Part shown: positions 1 to 5,723 of the stretch, in pieces | Layout of the letters: each line of letters begins with the position of its first letter | Position numbering within the stretch: the stretch's first letter is position 1 | Source of the DNA: Chromatiales bacterium | GTDB taxonomy: Bacteria > Pseudomonadota > Gammaproteobacteria > Steroidobacterales > GCA-2729495 | Length of the DNA stretch: 8,272 nucleotides | Reading direction: 5' to 3' | Assembly (NCBI GenBank): GCA_030614035.1 | Contig: JAUWKW010000050.1 | Span: 1 to 8,272 of the forward strand | The notes under the pieces: generated by a model | Told to the model about the DNA's origin: nothing | The model's input: only the letters and a program-made list of their open reading frames with translations | Databases searched by the model: none | Program-made: the position numbers and the translations under genes

Positions 1-578
1 GGGTGCTTGCGATTGCAGGGCAGCTCGCACAACAGCGCAAAGGCCACGTCACGTCGGTGGACAAATCCAACGTACTGGAAACGTCGCGGCTATGGCAAAG
101 CGTCGCCAAAGAGTTCTTTGCGCGGGAGTTTCCGGAACTGGAAATTGAGCACCTGCTCGTCGACGCAGCGGCGATGCACCTGCTGTCACGGCCACGCGAT
201 TTTGATGTCATCGTCACCGAAAACATGTTCGGCGACATTCTGACAGACGAGGCATCGATGCTGGCCGGTTCAATGGGCATGCTTCCATCGGCGTCTTTGA
301 ACGAAACCAAAAAAGGCTTGTATGAGCCCATTCACGGCTCTGCTCCGGATATAGCCGGTCAGGGGATCGCGAATCCCTGCGGATTCATTCTCAGCGTCGC
401 GATGCTGCTGCGGCACTCACTGGGCCTGGAGGCTGAAGCGGCTGCGGTTGAAACAGCTGTATTTGCGGCGTTGGACCAGGGATACCGAACGGCTGACATC
501 GCCGTTGCCGGCAAGCCATCAGTCACGACCCGGGAAATGGGCGACGCGATCGTGGCTGGATTACCGGCGGGCAACTAA
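1..578 (+). CDS. leuB: 3-isopropylmalate dehydrogenase, C-terminal part (5' end outside window)
   Basis: LeuB oxidatively decarboxylates 3-isopropylmalate to 2-oxoisocaproate with NAD+, the third step of leucine synthesis, in the cytoplasm. The reading frame is already open at the window edge (first full codon at base 3), and 191 residues of a protein usually about 360 long are visible. Numbering from that codon, SVDKSNVL holds the catalytic lysine (K21), D54 lies in the HLLVDAAAM segment, and [10 protein letters not shown] supplies the metal-binding aspartates D78 and D82. [10 protein letters not shown] and [13 protein letters not shown], the cofactor-side loop of the beta-decarboxylating dehydrogenase family, follow. 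The GSAPDIAG region and MLPSASLN favour LeuB over isocitrate or tartrate dehydrogenase. The gene ends at TAA 576-578, overlapping the convergent metB stop by 4 bases. Upstream leu genes are presumably outside the window. Identity is secure; the start cannot be seen. Confidence 0.95.
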   Translation, partial: VLAIAGQLAQQRKGHVTSVDKSNVLETSRLWQSVAKEFFAREFPELEIEHLLVDAAAMHLLSRPRDFDVIVTENMFGDILTDEASMLAGSMGMLPSASLNETKKGLYEPIHGSAPDIAGQGIANPCGFILSVAMLLRHSLGLEAEAAAVETAVFAALDQGYRTADIAVAGKPSVTTREMGDAIVAGLPAGN

Positions 579-1765
579 CCGAGCGCGGAATCTCGGGCCG
601 ACGCGGCCGCAAGCACGCAATCCAGCGCTTGCTCGACATCCGCCACCAAGTCCCGAGTCGCCTCGATCCCGGCTGACAAGCGAACCAGCCCCGGGCAAAG
701 ACCAGCCGCCAGCTTGCTGGCCTCATCCACTACGCCATGGGTCATGCTCCACGGATGCGATGCAAGACTCTCAACGCCACCCAACGACTCAGCTAACGAG
801 AAATACTGCAGCGCTTCGAGGAACACCTGTGCCGCTGGTTCGCCGCCCGCCAGTTCCAGGCTAAGCATTCCACCAAATCCGTGCTGTTGCCGTTTCGCCA
901 GGGCATGCCCGGCATGATCCGGCAGACCGGGATAGTGAACGCACCGGACTGCCGCGTGAGCAACGGCAAGATTTGCCAACGCGTTAGCGTTCTCTTCGTG
1001 AAGTCGCATCCGGGCATGCAGTGTGCGTAGGCCTCGCAGCGTTAAAAAGCTGTCAAAGGGGGCGCCGGTCAGTCCCAGCGCATTCGCCCAGTATTGCATC
1101 CGCTCGTGCAATTCCGGCGTAGTTGCCACCACGGCACCGCCGACAACGTCGCTGTGACCATTGAGGTATTTGGTGGTCGAGTGCACCACCAAATCAGCGC
1201 CAAACTCGATCGGCCGCTGTAACACCGGCGACAGGAAGGTATTGTCCACCGCCAACAGCGCATCGCTGTCCTGCAGCCGCTGACTGAGCTTCCATAAATC
1301 GACAATTCGCAGCAACGGGTTCGTTGGGGTTTCAACCCAGACCAGTCGCGGGTTCAGCGCCAGCGCGCGGTCCAGTTCTGCCGCATCCGTCTGGTCAATC
1401 AATTCAAGCCTGAACAAGCCGCGCTGTGCGAAATCGGACAGCAAACGAAACGTACCGCCGTAACAGTCGTACGGCGCTATGACCAGGTCGCCGGGGTCGA
1501 CCAACTGGCAGACCAGCGTAATTGCAGCCATGCCGGTGCAGGTCACGGTGGCCCCGACCCCACCCTCGAGTTCCGCCAACGCTTCGGCCAGCACATCGCG
1601 AGTTGGATTGGCCGTGCGCGTGTAATCGTATGCCCGGGGTTGGCCGAAACCCGCATAGGTAAACGTCGATGACAGATGCAACGGGGGCACGACGGCCCCG
1701 TGCTGTTCGTCGGTTTCGAGTCCGGCTCGCACGGCGAGCGTCCGCCCGCTTGGTTTGTTCGACAT
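575..1765 (-). CDS. metB: Cystathionine gamma-synthase (PLP enzyme of methionine synthesis)
   Basis: MetB joins an activated homoserine (O-succinyl- or O-acetylhomoserine) to cysteine, giving cystathionine on the way to methionine. The 396-residue protein is a full-length Cys/Met-metabolism PLP enzyme, close to E. coli MetB (386 aa) throughout from my memory of that sequence. Visible motifs are [11 protein letters not shown] (30-40), the phosphate-binding Y48/R50 region in [12 protein letters not shown], the PLP-stacking tyrosine Y102 in DCYGG, D174 in AVDNTF, the PLP lysine K199 in [12 protein letters not shown]336 in ESLASH and the substrate-carboxylate arginine R362 in VRLSAGIE. The ATG at 1765 has a GGAGA Shine-Dalgarno at 1778-1774 (minus strand). 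The gene stands alone behind a SAM-I riboswitch, which independently supports a methionine role. Cystathionine gamma-lyase or O-acylhomoserine sulfhydrylase activity is the main alternative, since this family is hard to separate by sequence alone. Confidence 0.9.
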   Translation of the reverse strand: MSNKPSGRTLAVRAGLETDEQHGAVVPPLHLSSTFTYAGFGQPRAYDYTRTANPTRDVLAEALAELEGGVGATVTCTGMAAITLVCQLVDPGDLVIAPYDCYGGTFRLLSDFAQRGLFRLELIDQTDAAELDRALALNPRLVWVETPTNPLLRIVDLWKLSQRLQDSDALLAVDNTFLSPVLQRPIEFGADLVVHSTTKYLNGHSDVVGGAVVATTPELHERMQYWANALGLTGAPFDSFLTLRGLRTLHARMRLHEENANALANLAVAHAAVRCVHYPGLPDHAGHALAKRQQHGFGGMLSLELAGGEPAAQVFLEALQYFSLAESLGGVESLASHPWSMTHGVVDEASKLAAGLCPGLVRLSAGIEATRDLVADVEQALDCVLAAASARDSALG

Positions 1766-1772
1766 GATTCGA

Positions 1773-1778
1773 TTCTCC
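1773..1778 (-). promoter_or_regulatory. metB ribosome binding site
   Basis: Reading the minus strand, GGAGAA lies nine bases ahead of the metB ATG at 1765. It is a good Shine-Dalgarno and fixes the start. The GAGAAT within it (1777-1772) is complementary, with one G-U pair, to GTTCTC at 1820-1815 in the leader, so it could be masked by RNA pairing. That pairing is an inference from complementarity only. Confidence 0.7.
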
Positions 1779-1788
1779 GTTCTTGGTA

Positions 1789-1878
1789 GCTGCTGCTGCA
1801 GCGATGTTCTCTGCGAGAACCCTACGGAGCACCGTAAAGTGGAACCTTGCGTCCTTTAGCCAGCGGCCTTTCACAAGG
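1789..1878 (-). promoter_or_regulatory. metB leader expression platform: three tandem hairpins
   Basis: Between the riboswitch aptamer and the metB Shine-Dalgarno the minus strand can fold into three consecutive hairpins. The first is CTTTACGG/CCGTAGGG (1839-1832 with 1827-1820, two G-U pairs, loop TGCT). The second is GTTCTC/GAGAAC (1820-1815 with 1811-1806, loop GCA), perfect. The third is GCTGC/GCAGC (1802-1798 with 1793-1789, loop AGCA), perfect. A longer-range ACCTTG/CAAGGT pairing (1879-1874 with 1849-1844) borders the aptamer. None is followed by a run of T, so a classical intrinsic terminator is not seen. Control by Shine-Dalgarno access or Rho is more likely, but the switching partner is not clear from inspection. 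Confidence 0.45.
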
Positions 1879-1999
1879 TCTCATCTTTCGAATCCCAATC
1901 TGATCCAGGATCCGGAGGAGTTGGCACCTTTTCAGGAGGGTTAGTCCTGCAGGTTGCCCCGGCTTCCAAGGGCCTATCCCTCAGCCGGTCTCGATGAGA
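1879..1999 (-). promoter_or_regulatory. SAM-I (S-box) riboswitch aptamer upstream of metB
   Basis: This is a complete S-adenosylmethionine riboswitch aptamer read on the minus strand. P1 is TCTCATC (1999-1993) with GATGAGA (1885-1879), seven perfect pairs. P2 is CCGGCT with AGCCGG, enclosing the class signature GAGGGATAGGCCC followed by TTGGA, and then GGCAACC. P3 has ACCT/AGGT outside CAGGA/TCCTG. The conserved GGTGCCAACTCC follows P3. P4 is CGGATCC (1914-1908) with GGATTCG (1895-1889). The 3' side ends in the typical GAAAGATGAGA. These elements and their order match the SAM-I family. It should bind SAM made from the product of the downstream gene's pathway and lower metB expression when SAM is high. 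SAM-I is the best fit; related SAM-IV or SAM-I/IV classes were not excluded by covariance-model scoring. Confidence 0.92.
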
Positions 2000-2002
2000 A
2001 CG

Positions 2003-2026
2003 CTGGCAGTGTAGGGGCTTTGCCAG
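2003..2026. repeat. Inverted repeat across the metB -10 element
   Basis: CTGGCA and TGCCAG are exact six-base complements separated by 12 bases, a centre-to-centre distance of 18 bases, on the metB promoter. They could be an operator for a dimeric regulator acting in addition to the riboswitch. They could equally be chance, as six-base arms are short. No MetJ-type box was seen. Confidence 0.3.
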
Positions 2027-2037
2027 GGACCGGTCAA
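2008..2037 (-). promoter_or_regulatory. Probable sigma70 promoter of the metB leader
   Basis: On the minus strand TTGACC (2037-2032) and TACACT (2013-2008) form a -35/-10 pair separated by 18 bases. Transcription would begin near 2001, one or two bases before the 5' strand of riboswitch helix P1 at 1999. That fit between the predicted start and the aptamer boundary is the main support. A perfect inverted repeat, CTGGCA/TGCCAG (2026-2021 and 2008-2003), overlaps the -10 element. Confidence 0.65.
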
Positions 2038-2103
2038 GATTATTCGCCATATCCCGCTGAATGTGCCCTGCCCGCTTGCGTGCTGCCCGCGTTTGAGTTA
2101 GTG

Positions 2104-2127
2104 TAATAACGTATTAGTACATTAATA
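2104..2127. promoter_or_regulatory. Overlapping AT-rich inverted repeats ahead of the his operon; candidate operator
   Basis: Three five-base arms alternate in orientation: TAATA (2104-2108), TATTA (2112-2116) and TAATA (2123-2127). The first pair is a perfect palindrome with a 3-base spacer, the second with a 6-base spacer. The middle arm runs into TTAGTAC, which resembles a TrpR operator half-site (CTAGTAC in E. coli). The cluster ends 12 bases before the TrpR-family gene at 2140, where an autoregulatory site would be expected. The AT richness also allows -10-like hexamers such as TAATAT (2123-2128), so promoter and operator may coincide. No convincing -35 partner was found. The whole call is inference. 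Confidence 0.35.
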
Positions 2128-2139
2128 TGACAAAACAAC

Positions 2140-2445
2140 ATGAAAGATCATCGCGTTTTGACCGCCGGCGAAGAAGTCGCCGCCGAAGAAGAACTGTTCG
2201 CTGCGGTGCTGAAACTCCAAACCATCAGCGAGTGCCGGGCGTTCTTCCAGGACCTGTGTACTCCGGCTGAACTGCAGGCCATCAAAGACCGCTGGAACGT
2301 CGCCGAAAGGTTGGCCGAAGGTCGAACCTACCGCGAGATTCACGAACTGACCGGGGTCAGCGTGACGACGATCGGCAGAGTAGCCAGATATTTATCTTCT
2401 GGTTCAGGCGGTTACAAAACTGTTTTAAAGAGAATTGGGAAATAA
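2140..2445 (+). CDS. YerC/YecD-type TrpR-family DNA-binding protein
   Basis: This 101-residue protein belongs to the Trp-repressor superfamily and resembles the Bacillus YerC/YecD group. The core runs from LFAAVLKLQTISECRAFFQDLCTP (about 19-42) through a helical segment to a helix-turn-helix at about 62-84 (RTYREIHELTGVS, then VTTIGRVARYL), ending in the family's GGYKTVL. These proteins are presumed DNA-binding regulators; their ligand and targets are poorly defined. It is first in the his operon: its TAA (2443-2445) shares one base with the hisG ATG, so co-transcription and translational coupling are likely, and control of the his genes is a reasonable inference. The ATG at 2140 has no visible Shine-Dalgarno; an out-of-frame ATG lies 13 bases upstream. 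The start may be leaderless or lie a few codons downstream, since the first 15 residues are not conserved in the family. Confidence 0.85.
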   Translation: MKDHRVLTAGEEVAAEEELFAAVLKLQTISECRAFFQDLCTPAELQAIKDRWNVAERLAEGRTYREIHELTGVSVTTIGRVARYLSSGSGGYKTVLKRIGK

Positions 2446-3353
2446 TGTCGATGGAAATCACTGACTCTCGTATCAAGATCGCAATACAGAAATCCGGCCG
2501 CCTGACTGAACACTCGCTGGAATTGCTGCATCAGTGCGGACTCAAATACAGTCGTGGACGCGATCCGCTGATCGGCTTCGGCGAGAACATGCCGGTCGAT
2601 TTCCTGCTGGTCCGGGATGATGACATCCCGGGGCTGGTACGCGAGGATGTCTGTGATCTGGGCATCGTTGGTATGAACGTGCTCGAAGAAAAGCGGCTGG
2701 AATTCAACCAGGCCGGCCAGGACGCGCCGTTCCGGCTGATTCAGGAGCTGGATTTCGGGCATTGCGAGCTGTCATTCGCCTACCCCGAGAGCGGGCCAAT
2801 TCAGTCACTGGACGACGTTGACGGACAACGGGTTGCGACCAGCTACCCCCGAATCGTCGGGGATTTCCTGAAGCGTCGAAACGTTAACGCCGAGGTCGTG
2901 GAGTTCTCCGGTGCCGTCGAAATTGCGCCCAGCCTCGGACGTGCTGAGCTGATATGTGACCTGGTCTCGACCGGCTCTACGCTGGCAGCAAATAAACTCA
3001 ACCGGGGCGAAATCGTACTGCAAAGTACTGCCGCGCTGATTCAAACACCAGTGGATATCCCACCGTCCAAGTCTGAGTGGGTCAATCGGCTTCTGCAGCG
3101 AATTTCCGGCGTCCAGCAGGTTCGTGGAAGCAAATACATCATGATGCACGCGCCGCGTTCGGCATTGTCCGAGATATCGGCCTTGTTACCGGGTGCCGAA
3201 GCGCCAACGGTGCTGCCGCTCGAAGGCTGCGACGACAAAGTTGCGGTGCATGTCGTTTGTCGCGAAAACGTGTTTTGGGAAACCCTCGAGCAACTCAAGG
3301 AAGCTGGTGCCAGTTCCCTCCTGGTCGTGCCGGTGGAGAAAATGCTGGCATGA
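2445..3353 (+). CDS. hisG: ATP phosphoribosyltransferase, long form
   Basis: HisG condenses ATP and PRPP to phosphoribosyl-ATP, the committed and feedback-inhibited step of histidine synthesis. The product has 302 residues (E. coli 299). Two periplasmic-binding-like catalytic lobes come first, with KIAIQKSGRL (11-20), ENMPVDFLLVRDDDIPGLV (47-65), DLGIVGMNVLEE (71-82) and the PRPP-binding loop ICDLVSTGSTLAAN (170-183). A C-terminal ACT-like regulatory domain follows (about 225-302: SKYIMMHAP, LPGAEAPTVLPL, ending LVVPVEKM). That domain marks the long, homohexameric type, which needs no HisZ. The ATG at 2445 overlaps the preceding stop by one base. A second ATG two codons later (2451) is better placed behind GGGA at 2437-2440 and is an equally plausible start. 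The gene ends inside the hisD start (ATGA overlap). Confidence 0.97.
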   Translation: MSMEITDSRIKIAIQKSGRLTEHSLELLHQCGLKYSRGRDPLIGFGENMPVDFLLVRDDDIPGLVREDVCDLGIVGMNVLEEKRLEFNQAGQDAPFRLIQELDFGHCELSFAYPESGPIQSLDDVDGQRVATSYPRIVGDFLKRRNVNAEVVEFSGAVEIAPSLGRAELICDLVSTGSTLAANKLNRGEIVLQSTAALIQTPVDIPPSKSEWVNRLLQRISGVQQVRGSKYIMMHAPRSALSEISALLPGAEAPTVLPLEGCDDKVAVHVVCRENVFWETLEQLKEAGASSLLVVPVEKMLA

Positions 3354-4678
3354 ATACCGAAGGCAATTGCTTCACGTGGTCCGAGCTGTCCGCTGAGCAG
3401 CAACGCGCGGCGCTGCAGCGACCGGCCGTACGTGACCAGCGGGAAACTGTCGAGCAGGTTCGCGCCATCATTCGGGACGTCAGGCAGACCGGCGATCAGG
3501 CGTTGCGAGAGCTCACCGAAAGACTGGACGGCGTGCGAATGGCGGAATTTCGCGTCGGTGATCAAGAGGCCTCCGATGCTGAGCGAGCACTGACCGATGC
3601 ACAGAAAACTGCCGTTAAAGTGGCGATCGCCAACGTGTCTCGTTTTCACGCGGCCCAGCCAAGCTTACCGCTGCGGATCGAGACCGCCACTGGCGTCACC
3701 TGCGAACGAATTCTGCGGCCGATTCCTGCCGTGGGGCTGTACGTCCCTGCCGGGACGGCGCCGCTGCCCTCCACGGCCATTATGCTAGCCGTACCGGCCG
3801 GCCTCGCCGGGTGCCCGGTCAAACTGTTATGCACGCCGCCCCGCGCGGATGGCCGGGCGGATCCGGCCGTGGTTTACGCTGCGCAGGAATGCGGCGTTGC
3901 CAGCATTTTCAAACTAGGCGGCGCCCAAGCCATCGCCGCGATGGCCTACGGCACCGAATCGGTGCCGAAAGTCGACAAAATCTTTGGCCCCGGCAATGCC
4001 TGGGTCACGGCGGCAAAGACCGAAGTCGCAGCGGACCCCGCAGGCGCGGCGCTGGACATGCCAGCCGGACCGACCGAAGTCATGGTTATCGCCGATGCAG
4101 GTGCCGATCCGCTTGCGGTCGCCCTCGACTTATTGTCCCAGGCCGAACACGGAAGCGATTCACAGGTGGTGCTGGTCACCGATACGCCAGAGCTAGCCGA
4201 GGCGGTTAGTGCAGCCGTGCAAGCCACGCTGCCCGAGCTACCAAGGCGGCAAATCATCGAACAGGCACTGCAAAACAGCCTGACTATTCTGGTGGATGAC
4301 GTGCCGCAAGCCATCGATGTGGCCAATGCCTATGCCGCAGAACATTTGATAATTCAAGTCAATAAAGCGAGACAATATATTGATACTATTATAAATGCTG
4401 GCTCTATTTTCTTGGGACCGTGGACTCCGGAATCGGTCGGCGACTATTGCAGCGGGACCAATCACGTGTTGCCGACCTACGGCTATGCTCGCGCTTACAG
4501 CGGCCTGTCGACCCGTGATTTCCAGAAGCAGATTTCGGTCCAGGAGCTGACCGAAGCCGGCCTGCGCGGGCTTGCGCCCACCGTCGAGACGTTGGCCGAG
4601 CTAGAGGGCCTCGATGCTCACGCAAAAGCGGTGCGGGTGCGGCTGAATCCGCCGATCGGGGGCGCGAATCATGAGTAA
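3350..4678 (+). CDS. hisD: Histidinol dehydrogenase
   Basis: HisD carries out the last two steps, oxidising histidinol to histidinal and then histidine with two NAD+. It is a zinc enzyme of 442 residues (E. coli 434). Visible landmarks are YVPAGTAPLPST (131-142), KLGGAQAIAAMAYGTESVP (188-206), IFGPGNAWVTAAK (211-223), DMPAGPTEV (236-244), the zinc ligands Q264 and H267 in LLSQAEHG, the catalytic pair E331-H332 in AAEHLII, D365 in SVGDYCSGTNHVLPT and H424 in LDAHAKAV. The start is the ATG at 3350, overlapping the hisG stop as ATGA with GGAG ten or so bases before it; the frame is open further upstream, but that stretch lies within hisG. Bases 4341-4412, spanning the codons for the catalytic E-H pair, are strikingly AT-rich and use rare-looking ATA and AGA codons, while the protein stays normal. 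It overlaps hisC by 8 bases. Confidence 0.97.
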   Translation: MNTEGNCFTWSELSAEQQRAALQRPAVRDQRETVEQVRAIIRDVRQTGDQALRELTERLDGVRMAEFRVGDQEASDAERALTDAQKTAVKVAIANVSRFHAAQPSLPLRIETATGVTCERILRPIPAVGLYVPAGTAPLPSTAIMLAVPAGLAGCPVKLLCTPPRADGRADPAVVYAAQECGVASIFKLGGAQAIAAMAYGTESVPKVDKIFGPGNAWVTAAKTEVAADPAGAALDMPAGPTEVMVIADAGADPLAVALDLLSQAEHGSDSQVVLVTDTPELAEAVSAAVQATLPELPRRQIIEQALQNSLTILVDDVPQAIDVANAYAAEHLIIQVNKARQYIDTIINAGSIFLGPWTPESVGDYCSGTNHVLPTYGYARAYSGLSTRDFQKQISVQELTEAGLRGLAPTVETLAELEGLDAHAKAVRVRLNPPIGGANHE

Positions 4679-5723
4679 CTTGCTCGATCTGGCCCGGCCA
4701 GAGATCCGGGCGTTGCATGCCTATCGCGCAGCCGGACATGAAGATGGCCTGGTCCGGCTCAATGCGAACGAAACGCCGTGGCCCGCCATCGGCGACGGCG
4801 ACGGCCTGAACCGCTACCCGAACGAACGACCCGTGACTCTAACCGGGCGTCTGACGACCCATTACGGCCTCGATCCTGGCCAGGTGCTGGTAACCCGCGG
4901 CAGTACGGATGCAATCGATCTGCTGCTGCGTGGTTTTTGTGGCGCCGGCCGGGATGAAATCATCATCTGTCCGCCCACTTTCACCATGTACCGGGTGTAT
5001 GCCCACATCCAGGGGGCCGCCGTACGCGAGGTACCGCTGCTTCGCGAACGCGGGTTTGCGCTCAACCACAAAGCCATCATCGACAGCTGGACGCCGCAAA
5101 CCAAACTGCTGTTTGTGTGTTCACCGAATAACCCCACCGGTAACCGCGTTCCGGACGCCGAGCTGGACGAACTCTGCTTGGCGCTGGCGGGCCGGGGGCT
5201 GGTCGTCGTCGACGGCGCCTATAGCGAGTTCGCGGACAGCGACCCGACCCGGTCGCTGCTGCAGCGACACGACAATGTCGTCGTGCTCAGAACCCTGTCG
5301 AAAGCCTATGGGCTGGCTGGCATCCGCTGCGGCGCCCTGCTCGCCCACGCAGAAATCGTCAGCCTGCTCGGCAAAGTGTTGCCGCCGTACGCCTTTCCCA
5401 CCCCCAGCGTGCAGGCAGCGTTGCGTTGCATGGAGCATTTGGACGAGGACCAACAAAATCAGCGCATCACCAAACTGACGGCAGAGCGGGCCCGTCTGGC
5501 AACGGAACTGGCCGCACTGGACTCGGTGACGCAGATTTGGCCGAGTGAGGCCAATTTCCTGCTGGCTGAATTCGAGGAACCTGGACGGGCCGTCGAAGCA
5601 GCACGACGAGGCGGCGTACTGGTACGCGACTTCAGCGGGGAACCCGGACTAAGCGGGTGTCTGCGTATCACCGTCGGGGATACGGACCAGAATACGCAAC
5701 TATTAACGAGCCTCAGACGATGA
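4671..5723 (+). CDS. hisC: Histidinol-phosphate aminotransferase
   Basis: HisC moves an amino group from glutamate to imidazole-acetol phosphate, giving L-histidinol phosphate. The 350-residue protein (E. coli 356) is a fold-type I PLP aminotransferase of the HisC group. Landmarks are RLNANETPWP (29-38), the PLP-phosphate-binding VTRGSTDAIDLLLRGFC (74-90), CPPTFTMYRVYA (100-111), N154 in SPNNPTGN, D181 and Y184 in VVVDGAYSEFA, the PLP lysine K211 in TLSKAYGLAGIRCG with R219 after it, and R332 in GCLRITVG for the substrate carboxylate. The ATG at 4671 lies inside the end of hisD (8-base overlap), behind a GGGGGC stretch. The stop shares bases with the hisB start (ATGA). Position between hisD and hisB supports HisC over other class II aminotransferases. 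Confidence 0.96.
   Translation: MSNLLDLARPEIRALHAYRAAGHEDGLVRLNANETPWPAIGDGDGLNRYPNERPVTLTGRLTTHYGLDPGQVLVTRGSTDAIDLLLRGFCGAGRDEIIICPPTFTMYRVYAHIQGAAVREVPLLRERGFALNHKAIIDSWTPQTKLLFVCSPNNPTGNRVPDAELDELCLALAGRGLVVVDGAYSEFADSDPTRSLLQRHDNVVVLRTLSKAYGLAGIRCGALLAHAEIVSLLGKVLPPYAFPTPSVQAALRCMEHLDEDQQNQRITKLTAERARLATELAALDSVTQIWPSEANFLLAEFEEPGRAVEAARRGGVLVRDFSGEPGLSGCLRITVGDTDQNTQLLTSLRR

Noticed and set aside
448..864. A 138-codon plus-strand frame over the leuB-metB junction.
   Set aside because: It is out of frame with leuB and antisense to metB, and has a low-complexity composition typical of a shadow frame.
1806..1820. Intrinsic terminator of the metB riboswitch (GTTCTC/GAGAAC hairpin).
   Set aside because: The hairpin is perfect but is followed by ATCGCTGC, not a T-run, so it does not qualify as a Rho-independent terminator.
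1404..1874. A 156-codon minus-strand frame beginning with GTG just after the riboswitch and running out of frame through the metB start.
   Set aside because: The start has no good Shine-Dalgarno, most of the frame is a shadow of metB, and the peptide is arginine/alanine-rich with no family resemblance. Coupled leader translation cannot be excluded but is unsupported.
2000..2139. A histidine attenuator leader peptide upstream of the his operon.
   Set aside because: No run of CAT/CAC codons and no terminator-antiterminator pair with a T-run is visible on the plus strand.
3077..3349. N-terminal extension of hisD (91 extra codons in the same open frame).
   Set aside because: This stretch is the hisG C-terminal domain read in another frame; HisD family length and the ATGA overlap with a ribosome binding site fix the start at 3350.
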